From Lachnospiraceae bacterium (GTDB taxonomy: Bacteria; Bacillota_A; Clostridia; Lachnospirales; Lachnospiraceae): a stretch of DNA of 6,711 nt. Shown here in pieces: positions 1-4,646 of this stretch. A program made the position numbers and the translations under genes. Each line of letters starts with the position of its first letter. Positions within the stretch are counted from its first letter, which is position 1. Below the pieces are notes generated by a model. It saw only the letters and a program-made list of their open reading frames with translations. It ran no database searches and was not told the DNA's origin. The DNA is taken from contig JAFZJK010000161.1 in NCBI GenBank assembly GCA_017553965.1, forward strand, positions 1-6,711. The letters run 5' to 3'.

Positions 1-135
1 CCATAAAGCGAGGTTATCGAGCACCATATACTTTATAAGCCTTTTAAGGATCTTTCCTGGATTCTTAACTGTAGGCTTCATTCCTCTGGGCATTGGCCCA
101 CGTCCCATTCTGGGTCCTGATCCGGGTCCGGGCAT
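1..135 (-). CDS. Second ABC exporter half-subunit, N-terminal 45 residues only
   Basis: The start codon is the ATG at 135-133. Its A is the last base of the upstream gene's TAA (TAATG), so the two genes are translationally coupled. A strong site (AGGAGGTGA) lies at about 142-150. The 45 visible residues begin with a Gly/Pro/Met/Arg-rich cytosolic tail (MPGPGSGPRMGRGPMPRG), then KNPGKILKRLIKYM, which resembles the elbow helix preceding TM1 of type IV ABC exporters. The rest lies beyond the left edge. Position and coupling imply the partner of the 135-1961 subunit in a heterodimeric exporter, and it would be expected to carry the catalytic ATPase residues that subunit lacks. That last point is inference; no nucleotide-binding domain is visible here. 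Confidence 0.85.
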   Translation of the reverse strand, partial: MPGPGSGPRMGRGPMPRGMKPTVKNPGKILKRLIKYMVLDNLALW

Positions 136-1961
136 TAGCGCTCACCTCCTTCATCAAAGTCTCCGTTGCCGCCTGTCTGTGATTCATAAACATCGCGGTA
201 GATCTCATTGTTCTTTAATAATTCTTCATGTGTTCCGAATCCGTTGATCCTGCCGTCTTCCATGACGATGATCCTGTCGGCGTTCATAACGCTTGAGATA
301 CGCTGTGCGATGATAAGCTTTGTGGTGCCGGGGATCTCTTCAGCAAATGCCTTCCTGATCTTGGCATCGGTAGCTGTATCTACCGCACTGGTACTGTCAT
401 CAAGGATAAGGATCTTAGGTTTCTTTACCAGGGCTCTGGCGATACATAATCTCTGCTTCTGTCCGCCGGATACGTTTGTTCCGCCCTGCTCTATAAACGT
501 CTCATACCTATCAGGCATCTTCTCGATAAACTCATCAGCGCATGCAAGCTTGCAGGCTCTTATGCACTCAGCCTCGATTTCTGCCTTCTCCTGGGGTGTC
601 TCGACATGGGCATCCTTACCCACATTCTTTCTGACACCCCAGCGAAGGTTATCCATAATAGTTCCTGAGAAAAGGACATTTTTCTGGAGCACTACGCTTA
701 CTTCGTCACGAAGTACTTCAAGGTCGTAGTCTCTTACATCTACTCCGCCTACAAAGACGGTTCCGTCATTTACATCATACAGACGGCTGATCAGGTTAAC
801 GAGCGTTGACTTTGCACTGCCCGTTCCGCCTATGATACCGATGGTCTCACCGGACTTGATCTCCAAATTGATATTGCTGAGTACGTTTTCCTTACCATCC
901 TTGTTATAACGGAAGTTAACATTCTTAAATAAGATGCTTCCGTCCTTAACATCCATGATGGGGTTCTCGGGATTAACGATGTCGGGCTCTTCCACAAGTA
1001 CTTCGTTGATACGCTTCACACTTGCGGCACTCATGGTAAGCATGATGAAGATCATGGAGAACATCATAAGACTCATCAGAATGCTCATACAGTATGAAAG
1101 AAGTGCTGTAAGGTCGCCTAAGTTAAGCTCTGTCTCAAAGGAATTGATTATCATGTTGGCACCGAGCCAGCTGATAAGGAGTGTACATGTATATACGGTT
1201 ATGCTCATCGCAGGACCGTTGAAGGTGGTAAGTTTTTCTGCTTTTGAGAATATTTTGTAGATATTGTTGCTGGCAGTTTTAAACTTCTTCTTTTCGTGAT
1301 CCTCACGGACATATGCCTTAACTACACGGATGGCGTTTACATTTTCCTGTACGCTCGCGTTCAGTTCGTCATACTTGGGGAATGCCTGTTCAAATGCCTT
1401 CATAGCCTTTGATATAATGAATGCAAGTATGCATCCGAGTATCAGAACCGCTACCAGGTAGATGAGTGCAAGCTTGGGCTTGATGGTAAATGACATTACC
1501 AGTGCTATAACGAAGGTCATAGGTGATCTCATACACATACGAAGGATCATCTGGTAAGCATTCTGTACGTTGTTAACATCTGTGGTAAGACGGGTCACAA
1601 GTCCTGCTGTGCTGAACTTATCGATGTTTTTAAATGAAAAGGTCTGGATCTTATCAAACATACCCTTTCTTAAGTTCTTTGCAAAACCTGTGGAAGCTTT
1701 TGCTCCGAACACACCGCCCATGATACCGCCCGCAAGACCGATAAGCGCTGCGACTACCATGAAAATACCTATCACGATTATGTGATTGATGTCGCCGACT
1801 ACTTCGCCGGCTTCGTTTTTGGCATTTATTCCTTCATTTACAAGGGATGCCATAAGCAACGGCACAACCATCTCCATAGCGACTTCGATGATCATGCTTA
1901 AAGGAGTAAGGATGGATGCTTTTTTATACTCCTTTACATAAGATAATAATCGCTTGATCAA
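135..1961 (-). CDS. ABC exporter half-transporter (TMD-NBD fusion), degenerate-site subunit of a heterodimer
   Basis: 608-aa half-transporter, the usual length for a TMD-NBD exporter. Six hydrophobic segments lie at about 16-38, 59-80, 138-160, 162-184, 250-270 and 285-311; the ATPase domain covers about 340-585. Visible motifs: Walker A GGTGSAKST (378-386, Ala in place of the usual last Gly), Q-loop Gln426, signature VSGGQ (497-501), Walker B ILILDD (517-522), D-loop SAVD (525-528) and IIAQR in the switch region. The catalytic Glu after Walker B is Asp522 and the switch His is Gln553. This pairing is known from the non-catalytic subunit of heterodimeric exporters such as TM287 of TM287/288. 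The start is TTG at 1961-1959, with GGGAGG eight to nine bases upstream; no in-frame ATG occurs before residue 22. It lies 23 bp after the marR gene and overlaps the next ABC gene by one base. Export of a drug, peptide or toxic metabolite is inferred; the substrate cannot be read. Confidence 0.95.
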   Translation of the reverse strand: MIKRLLSYVKEYKKASILTPLSMIIEVAMEMVVPLLMASLVNEGINAKNEAGEVVGDINHIIVIGIFMVVAALIGLAGGIMGGVFGAKASTGFAKNLRKGMFDKIQTFSFKNIDKFSTAGLVTRLTTDVNNVQNAYQMILRMCMRSPMTFVIALVMSFTIKPKLALIYLVAVLILGCILAFIISKAMKAFEQAFPKYDELNASVQENVNAIRVVKAYVREDHEKKKFKTASNNIYKIFSKAEKLTTFNGPAMSITVYTCTLLISWLGANMIINSFETELNLGDLTALLSYCMSILMSLMMFSMIFIMLTMSAASVKRINEVLVEEPDIVNPENPIMDVKDGSILFKNVNFRYNKDGKENVLSNINLEIKSGETIGIIGGTGSAKSTLVNLISRLYDVNDGTVFVGGVDVRDYDLEVLRDEVSVVLQKNVLFSGTIMDNLRWGVRKNVGKDAHVETPQEKAEIEAECIRACKLACADEFIEKMPDRYETFIEQGGTNVSGGQKQRLCIARALVKKPKILILDDSTSAVDTATDAKIRKAFAEEIPGTTKLIIAQRISSVMNADRIIVMEDGRINGFGTHEELLKNNEIYRDVYESQTGGNGDFDEGGER

Positions 1962-1984
1962 AATCTTTTCCTCCCGCTAATTAA

Positions 1985-2440
1985 TTATTTCTCCTCAAAT
2001 CCGCTGCGCTTCATGTTCTCCGATATCTTATCGAAAATGTTGTGCAGTGTCTGTCTTTCTTTATCCGAAATACCTTCTTCCATCTTTTCGTTGGTGGCGA
2101 AGATACTCTTCATACTGTCTTCATGGACCTTTTTCCCGGTATCCGTAACTATGATCCGCTTAAGCCTCGTATCCTTTTCATCGGACTGCCTGGTGATGTA
2201 TCCCATCTGCTCAAACTGCTTCATGACATTGGCTACGGTGGAACGGGGCATGCAGAATCTGGTCTCTATATCCTTCTGATATATGGTCATATCCTCATGA
2301 TGACACAAAAACCCCAATATCCAGCCATGGGTGATAATGATCTCATCAAACCCGGCCTTGGTAAGCTCAGCTCCGATAAAGCTTCCTATCGTATTGCTCA
2401 TACGCTTAAGTTCCCAACCTAAAGACTCTTTACGCTCCAT
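1985..2440 (-). CDS. MarR-family winged-helix transcriptional regulator
   Basis: 151 aa, typical MarR length. An N-terminal helix (about 5-30) and a C-terminal helical region (about 102-146) would form the dimer interface around a winged helix at about 50-98. The recognition helix is about 64-79 (PRSTVANVMKQFEQMG). The wing carries the family-typical D-x-R pattern (QSDEKDTRLKRIIVT, 85-99), followed by TDTGKK. The ATG at 2440-2438 has an excellent AAGGAGG site 5-8 bases upstream. It is the first gene of an operon with two ABC half-transporters. MarR proteins are usually ligand-responsive repressors of adjacent efflux genes, so autoregulation together with the exporter is likely. The repeat array between promoter and start codon (2451-2587) supplies candidate operators. 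The ligand is unknown. Confidence 0.93.
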   Translation of the reverse strand: MERKESLGWELKRMSNTIGSFIGAELTKAGFDEIIITHGWILGFLCHHEDMTIYQKDIETRFCMPRSTVANVMKQFEQMGYITRQSDEKDTRLKRIIVTDTGKKVHEDSMKSIFATNEKMEEGISDKERQTLHNIFDKISENMKRSGFEEK

Positions 2441-2452
2441 GTCCTCCTCCTT
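2438..2452 (-). promoter_or_regulatory. Ribosome binding site and start of marR
   Basis: On the minus strand TAAGGAGGAGGAC immediately precedes the ATG. It contains two overlapping Shine-Dalgarno cores and abuts the end of the tandem repeat array. It fixes the start of the MarR gene. Confidence 0.85.
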
Positions 2453-2587
2453 ACTGTATTTGCCTGTTACTGTATTTGTTTATTCCGGTATTTGTTTACT
2501 GATTTCTGACAATTCCATTTGGGATTGTTTAATTTCAGACTGTTCTGTTTTGGACTGTTCCATTTGGAACTGTTCTAATTGGGATTA
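2451..2587. repeat. Degenerate 15/16-bp tandem repeat array in the marR leader
   Basis: Read on the plus strand, three 16-bp units start at 2451, 2467 and 2483 (TTACTGTATTTGCCTG, TTACTGTATTTGTTTA, TTCCGGTATTTGTTTA). A 14-bp variant follows at 2499-2512. Then five 15-bp units start at 2513, 2528, 2543, 2558 and 2573 (for example TTCCATTTGGGATTG, TTCTGTTTTGGACTG, TTCCATTTGGAACTG). The best unit holds a perfect dyad, GTTCCATTTGGAAC (2557-2570). The array runs from inside the -10 hexamer to the marR ribosome site, so it is nearly all transcribed as the 5' leader. The simplest reading is a multi-site operator for the adjacent MarR protein. The 15-bp period also gives a short open frame on the minus strand, but with no ribosome site. 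Confidence 0.85.
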
Positions 2588-2612
2588 TATACCCGTTTTT
2601 TTAATTTGTCAA
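2584..2612 (-). promoter_or_regulatory. Perfect sigma-A promoter of the marR-ABC-ABC operon
   Basis: On the minus strand TTGACA (2612-2607) and TATAAT (2589-2584) are separated by exactly 17 bp, matching consensus at all 12 positions. The start point would fall near 2577, giving a leader of about 137 nt before the marR ATG. A promoter this strong next to a MarR gene suggests tight repression, with the repeat array overlapping the -10. Confidence 0.9.
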
Positions 2613-2616
2613 GACC

Positions 2617-2654
2617 TATTTTTTTCCAACTTTTTTATTCCAACTTTTTTATTC
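2617..2654 (-). promoter_or_regulatory. A-tract region upstream of the marR promoter, UP-element-like
   Basis: Two tandem 14-bp copies of TTCCAACTTTTTTA (2624-2637, 2638-2651, plus-strand reading), with another T-run at 2619-2625, place three A-tracts upstream of the -35 on the minus strand. AT-rich tracts there can act as UP elements for the RNA polymerase alpha subunit. The function is inferred from position and composition only. Confidence 0.45.
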
Positions 2655-2681
2655 TTTGCTCAATTAAATTTTTTTGGTATG

Positions 2682-2714
2682 AAAAAACGAACTAAAAGCG
2701 CTGTTCTGGTTCGT
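2682..2714 (-). terminator. Intrinsic terminator on the minus strand
   Basis: On the minus strand ACGAAC (2714-2709) pairs with GTTCGT (2692-2687). An inner AGAA/UUUU helix (2707-2704 with 2697-2694) closes a six-base loop, and the stem runs into a further five T residues (2686-2682). It would end the putative RNA above and insulate the marR promoter from it. The stem is moderate in GC. Confidence 0.55.
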
Positions 2715-2780
2715 AAATACGTGCTGGACATTCTGCCTTTCACTATGTATTATAATCTTAGCTGCGCAGCTTATTGCCAT

Positions 2781-2821
2781 CTTAACATCCCGTCTGAGGG
2801 AGGCCCTGACGGGATGTTAGT
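2781..2821. repeat. Strong 12-bp inverted repeat with nested inner hairpin
   Basis: TAACATCCCGTC (2783-2794) is perfectly inverted at 2808-2819. Inside it AGGG/CCCT (2797-2800, 2804-2807) extends the stem. No T-run follows on either strand, so it is not an intrinsic terminator by itself. It is best read as one helix of the structured RNA. Confidence 0.8.
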
Positions 2822-2915
2822 TCGGCTACCGTTATAAGCTATGCTTTTCCTGTAGAATAACAATCCGATATGGGATATATCAGAAAAAGCCCGAACGGAC
2901 CTAAGACTCTAGAAA

Positions 2916-2924
2916 AGTATAGCA
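2916..2924 (-). promoter_or_regulatory. Candidate extended -10 promoter for the minus-strand RNA
   Basis: TGC-TATACT on the minus strand matches the extended -10 form TGnTATAAT with one mismatch. No good -35 lies 16-18 bp upstream, which extended -10 promoters can tolerate. It lies just before the ribosome site of the 131-aa gene on the other strand, so the two transcription units would be divergent and close enough for shared control. Confidence 0.35.
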
Positions 2925-2941
2925 AATAGGAGGTAACAGCT

Positions 2942-3337
2942 ATGAATACAAGAAGTAAAGAAATGTTTTATCTGCTCTTATTAGAGTATTTATATAGTGA
3001 TAAACAAGCCATTACTAAAAATGACGAGATTCTCGCAAAACGGTTAAGAGGTTATTACGACTGCTATGTCGAACATATGAAATCACTTAATTCGGATGAC
3101 AGGAAGGAGCCGGAATTATCAAAGTCCACGTTGTATAAAATACTTAACGGAAATGGCTCGATAACTATCAACTCCCTAAGGTCCTTTGCGTACATGATAA
3201 CAGATTCCGGGTGTTATTTGCCACTATCACAATATGAGCCGCCCGAAATGTGTAAACACTGCACAAAATCCGCCTTTATCTCCAAATTGATTGAACTTAT
3301 AAAAGATGAAAACTGGATTATAAACTATATTCCATAG
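2942..3337 (+). CDS. Small protein with XRE/Cro-like helix-turn-helix core, function unknown
   Basis: 131 aa, started by the ATG at 2942 with AGGAGG eight bases upstream (2928-2933). Residues about 59-87 (LSKSTLYKILNG, then SITINSLRSFAYMI) resemble the helix 2 to helix 4 part of Cro/XRE-type DNA-binding domains, where a Ser-Thr-rich recognition helix is followed by Asn-Gly and a Thr-x-x-x-Leu helix. The first 50 residues are predicted helical, with a hydrophobic LLLLEYLY stretch that looks amphipathic rather than membrane-spanning. A Cys-x-x-Cys pair (Cys104, Cys107) sits in the C-terminal third and, with Cys91, might bind metal, but this is unproven. It is followed by its own terminator, so it is probably monocistronic, next to the ATPase unit. 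It may regulate the flanking RNA promoter or the 3450-3527 repeats. I do not recognise the family; the HTH call is from pattern only. Confidence 0.8.
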   Translation: MNTRSKEMFYLLLLEYLYSDKQAITKNDEILAKRLRGYYDCYVEHMKSLNSDDRKEPELSKSTLYKILNGNGSITINSLRSFAYMITDSGCYLPLSQYEPPEMCKHCTKSAFISKLIELIKDENWIINYIP

Positions 3338-3345
3338 TTAACTAT
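3334..3345. repeat. Perfect 12-bp palindrome at the end of the 131-aa gene
   Basis: ATAGTTAACTAT overlaps the TAG stop codon (3335-3337). It is a perfect dyad and shares the AGTTA core with the downstream 9-mer array, so it could be an outlying site for the same protein. The AT-rich context makes chance plausible. Confidence 0.5.
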
Positions 3346-3376
3346 AAAAAAAATAACGATTCGGGTTTTAACGATC

Positions 3377-3407
3377 AGCCGGGAATGGGTCTCCTTTCCC
3401 GGCTTTT
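3377..3407 (+). terminator. Intrinsic terminator after the 131-aa gene
   Basis: AGCCGGGAA (3377-3385) pairs perfectly with TTCCCGGCT (3396-3404) across a 10-base loop, and TTTAAT follows. The stem is strong and the T-tail short. It separates the 131-aa gene from the ATPase promoter at 3442. Confidence 0.75.
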
Positions 3408-3441
3408 AATCTATAATCGGGACAATAACATAAAAAACTGA

Positions 3442-3470
3442 TTGACAAAAGTTATAGAAACTTATAGAAT
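3442..3470 (+). promoter_or_regulatory. Sigma-A promoter of the ATPase gene, embedded in repeats
   Basis: TTGACA (3442-3447, perfect -35) and TAGAAT (3465-3470, one mismatch to TATAAT) are spaced by exactly 17 bp. The start point would be near 3477. The first pair of 9-mer repeats occupies the spacer and the -10, and the other pairs lie in the transcribed leader, so a protein bound there should block or modulate this promoter. Confidence 0.72.
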
Positions 3471-3527
3471 GATTTTAAAGTTATAGAAAGTTATAGAAGA
3501 ATTTAAAAGTTATAGAAACTTATAGAA
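3450..3527. repeat. Six-copy 9-mer array (GTTATAGAA/CTTATAGAA) in three 29-bp units
   Basis: The 9-mers begin at 3451, 3461, 3480, 3490, 3509 and 3519. They form three pairs, each spaced 10 bp start to start, repeated every 29 bp without drift. Copies 1, 3, 4 and 5 are GTTATAGAA; copies 2 and 6 are CTTATAGAA. In pairs one and three the junction also forms a small dyad (AAGTT-ATAGA-AACTT). The array covers the promoter spacer through the leader and ends 14 bp before the ribosome site. The 10-bp step puts each pair on one DNA face, as expected for cooperative binding. An operator, iteron-like or centromere-like site would all fit. Confidence 0.93.
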
Positions 3528-3554
3528 GAATACGTATTATTGGAGGATTTAGCT

Positions 3555-4595
3555 ATGAATAACAATCCCTTTAATATTTCCTTTGGCAAAAAGCCGCATC
3601 AGTACATATCGCGATTCTTGTCATCTCATAAAATAAAAGACACCTTTTTATCTGATTATCCCTCTTCACAAACATATCTTATAACAGGTGTAAGAGGATC
3701 CGGAAAAACAGTTCTGATGACAGAACTGATGAATGATTTTCGTGACGAAAAAGACTGGATCGTAGTTGAGCTCAATCCGGAAATGGATCTTTTGGAAGAC
3801 CTGGCTTCGAAGCTTTACAATATCTCTTCATTACGAAGTATTTTCCTCAAAGCAAAAATTGACCTTTCTGTTTTTGGTCTTGGGGTTAATATTGAAAAAG
3901 GAATGCAGATAACAAATATTGAAACCGCTATAGAGCAAATGCTTAAAGAACTGAAGAAAAAAAAGAAGAAAGTCCTTATAGCCATAGACGAAGTAACTAA
4001 TCGAAAAAATGTCAGAATTTTTGCATCCGCATTTCAGATATTTATACGTCAGGAATATGATCTGTTTCTTATAATGACAGGCCTTTATGAAAACATCTTC
4101 GAGTTACAAAACGAAAAAACACTTACTTTTTTATACAGGGCTCCCAAAATAGTCCTTGATCCATTAAATGCCCAAGCGATCACCTCCAGTTACAAAGAAA
4201 TATTTGATATCTCCGAAGAGGAAGCCGCTGCAATGAGTAGGGCAACAAACGGATTTGCTTTTGCCTATCAGGCCCTGGGTTATATTAAATGGGAACATAA
4301 AACCTACCCATTAGAAAGGTTATATCCGGAGTATGACCAATATCTGGCAGAATTCGTATATGATAAGGTTTGGATGGAACTCTCTCCGAAAGACCGAGAG
4401 GTTGTCAAGGCTATGGCAGACTCAGAAGAAAATAAGGTCGCTGATCTCCTAGAAAAGACGGGTATGTCTTCCTCCCTGTTCTCAACCTACAGAGACAGGC
4501 TTTCCAAAAAAGGATTGATAAGCACACAGAAATATGGGTATGTAAGCCTTATATTACCAAGATTCAAAGAATATGCTGCAAGAAAATCTTATTAA
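3555..4595 (+). CDS. P-loop ATPase (AAA/ORC1- or STAND-like) with C-terminal winged helix
   Basis: The start chosen is ATG 3555, because GGAGG at 3542-3546 lies correctly in front of it. A TTG at 3540 is in frame but would overlap that ribosome site. The product is 346 aa and soluble. The N terminus has NPFNISFGKKP (4-14), similar to a motif I recall ahead of the P-loop in small bacterial AAA ATPases. Walker A is GVRGSGKT (45-52), Walker B VLIAIDEV (140-147, Asp145-Glu146), and a sensor-1-like strand LFLIMTG is at 170-176. A helical lid region covers about 205-275. Residues about 278-336 (LSPKDREVVKAMA, then SSLFSTYRDRLSKKGLI and YGYVSLILPRF) look like a winged helix. The overall order resembles Orc1/Cdc6-like or archaeal-type ATPases, which bind DNA or act as switches. 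No nuclease, protease, helicase or transmembrane effector is fused. It may bind the repeats in its own promoter. The biological role is unknown. Confidence 0.88.
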   Translation: MNNNPFNISFGKKPHQYISRFLSSHKIKDTFLSDYPSSQTYLITGVRGSGKTVLMTELMNDFRDEKDWIVVELNPEMDLLEDLASKLYNISSLRSIFLKAKIDLSVFGLGVNIEKGMQITNIETAIEQMLKELKKKKKKVLIAIDEVTNRKNVRIFASAFQIFIRQEYDLFLIMTGLYENIFELQNEKTLTFLYRAPKIVLDPLNAQAITSSYKEIFDISEEEAAAMSRATNGFAFAYQALGYIKWEHKTYPLERLYPEYDQYLAEFVYDKVWMELSPKDREVVKAMADSEENKVADLLEKTGMSSSLFSTYRDRLSKKGLISTQKYGYVSLILPRFKEYAARKSY

Positions 4596-4610
4596 TACCC
4601 ACAATCATGA

Positions 4611-4646
4611 AAGGAGCCGCAAGCTGCGGCATGGTACTTAAGAATG
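4611..4646 (+). promoter_or_regulatory. Shine-Dalgarno, hairpin, start codon arrangement of the M15 gene
   Basis: AAGGAG (4611-4616) is the only good ribosome site, but it ends 27 bases before the ATG at 4644. Between them GCCGCA-AGC-TGCGGC (4616-4630) forms a perfect 6-bp hairpin that would shorten the effective spacing to about 13 bases. The hairpin has no T-tail, so it is not an intrinsic terminator. An out-of-frame ATG at 4631 directly abuts it. Confidence 0.55.

Larger units (their letters stand above)
2682..2909 (-). ncRNA. Putative structured non-coding RNA, about 228 nt, family not recognised
   Basis: This stretch has no credible ORF but is almost fully covered by inverted repeats. 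Paired segments are 2820-2825 with 2891-2896; 2843-2852 with 2881-2890; 2863-2866 with 2873-2876; 2783-2794 with 2808-2819 (12 bp, plus an inner 2797-2800/2804-2807); the palindrome AGCTGCGCAGCT at 2760-2771; 2716-2723 with 2741-2751; and a terminator hairpin at 2687-2714. Two positions pair as G-U only if the minus strand is the RNA (in helix 2843-2852/2881-2890 and in the terminator) but are A-C mismatches on the plus strand. A U-run follows the last hairpin on the minus strand only. An extended -10 (TGCTATACT, 2924-2916) would start the transcript near 2909. I could not match it to 6S, tmRNA, SRP RNA, RNase P, T-box or common riboswitches. The alternative is a structured plus-strand leader of the 131-aa gene. 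Confidence 0.42.

Noticed and set aside
2499..2583. Short minus-strand peptide of pentad repeats (MEQSKTEQSEIKQ...) within the marR leader
   Set aside because: The open frame follows from the 15-bp repeat period, and no ribosome site precedes its ATG. A leader peptide cannot be excluded but is not supported.
2708..2720. tRNA T-arm-like GGTTCG
   Set aside because: No acceptor stem, anticodon arm or cloverleaf can be built around it.
2725..2753. Plus-strand promoter TGGACA, 17 bp, TATTAT (with an overlapping TATAAT at 2751) ahead of the 131-aa gene
   Set aside because: Reasonable match, but both elements sit in paired arms of the candidate minus-strand RNA and it would leave a leader of about 180 nt. 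Kept only as an alternative; no better promoter for the 131-aa gene was found.
2760..2821. Transposon ends, MITE or attachment site
   Set aside because: The inverted repeats are nested local hairpins with no target-site duplication, transposase or integrase nearby, so a structured RNA explains them better.
2885..2903. Minus-strand terminator from GGTCC/GGGC followed by five T residues
   Set aside because: The stem is short and wobble-rich, it lies next to the putative RNA start, and no upstream minus-strand gene needs it.
3450..3527. CRISPR array or type III toxin-antitoxin RNA repeats
   Set aside because: The units are contiguous with no unique spacers, they overlie a promoter, no cas gene is present, and the downstream gene is an ATPase rather than a ToxN-like nuclease with an intervening terminator.
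3540..3554. TTG 3540 as the ATPase start
   Set aside because: It overlaps the GGAGG ribosome site that is correctly spaced for ATG 3555, and has no ribosome site of its own.
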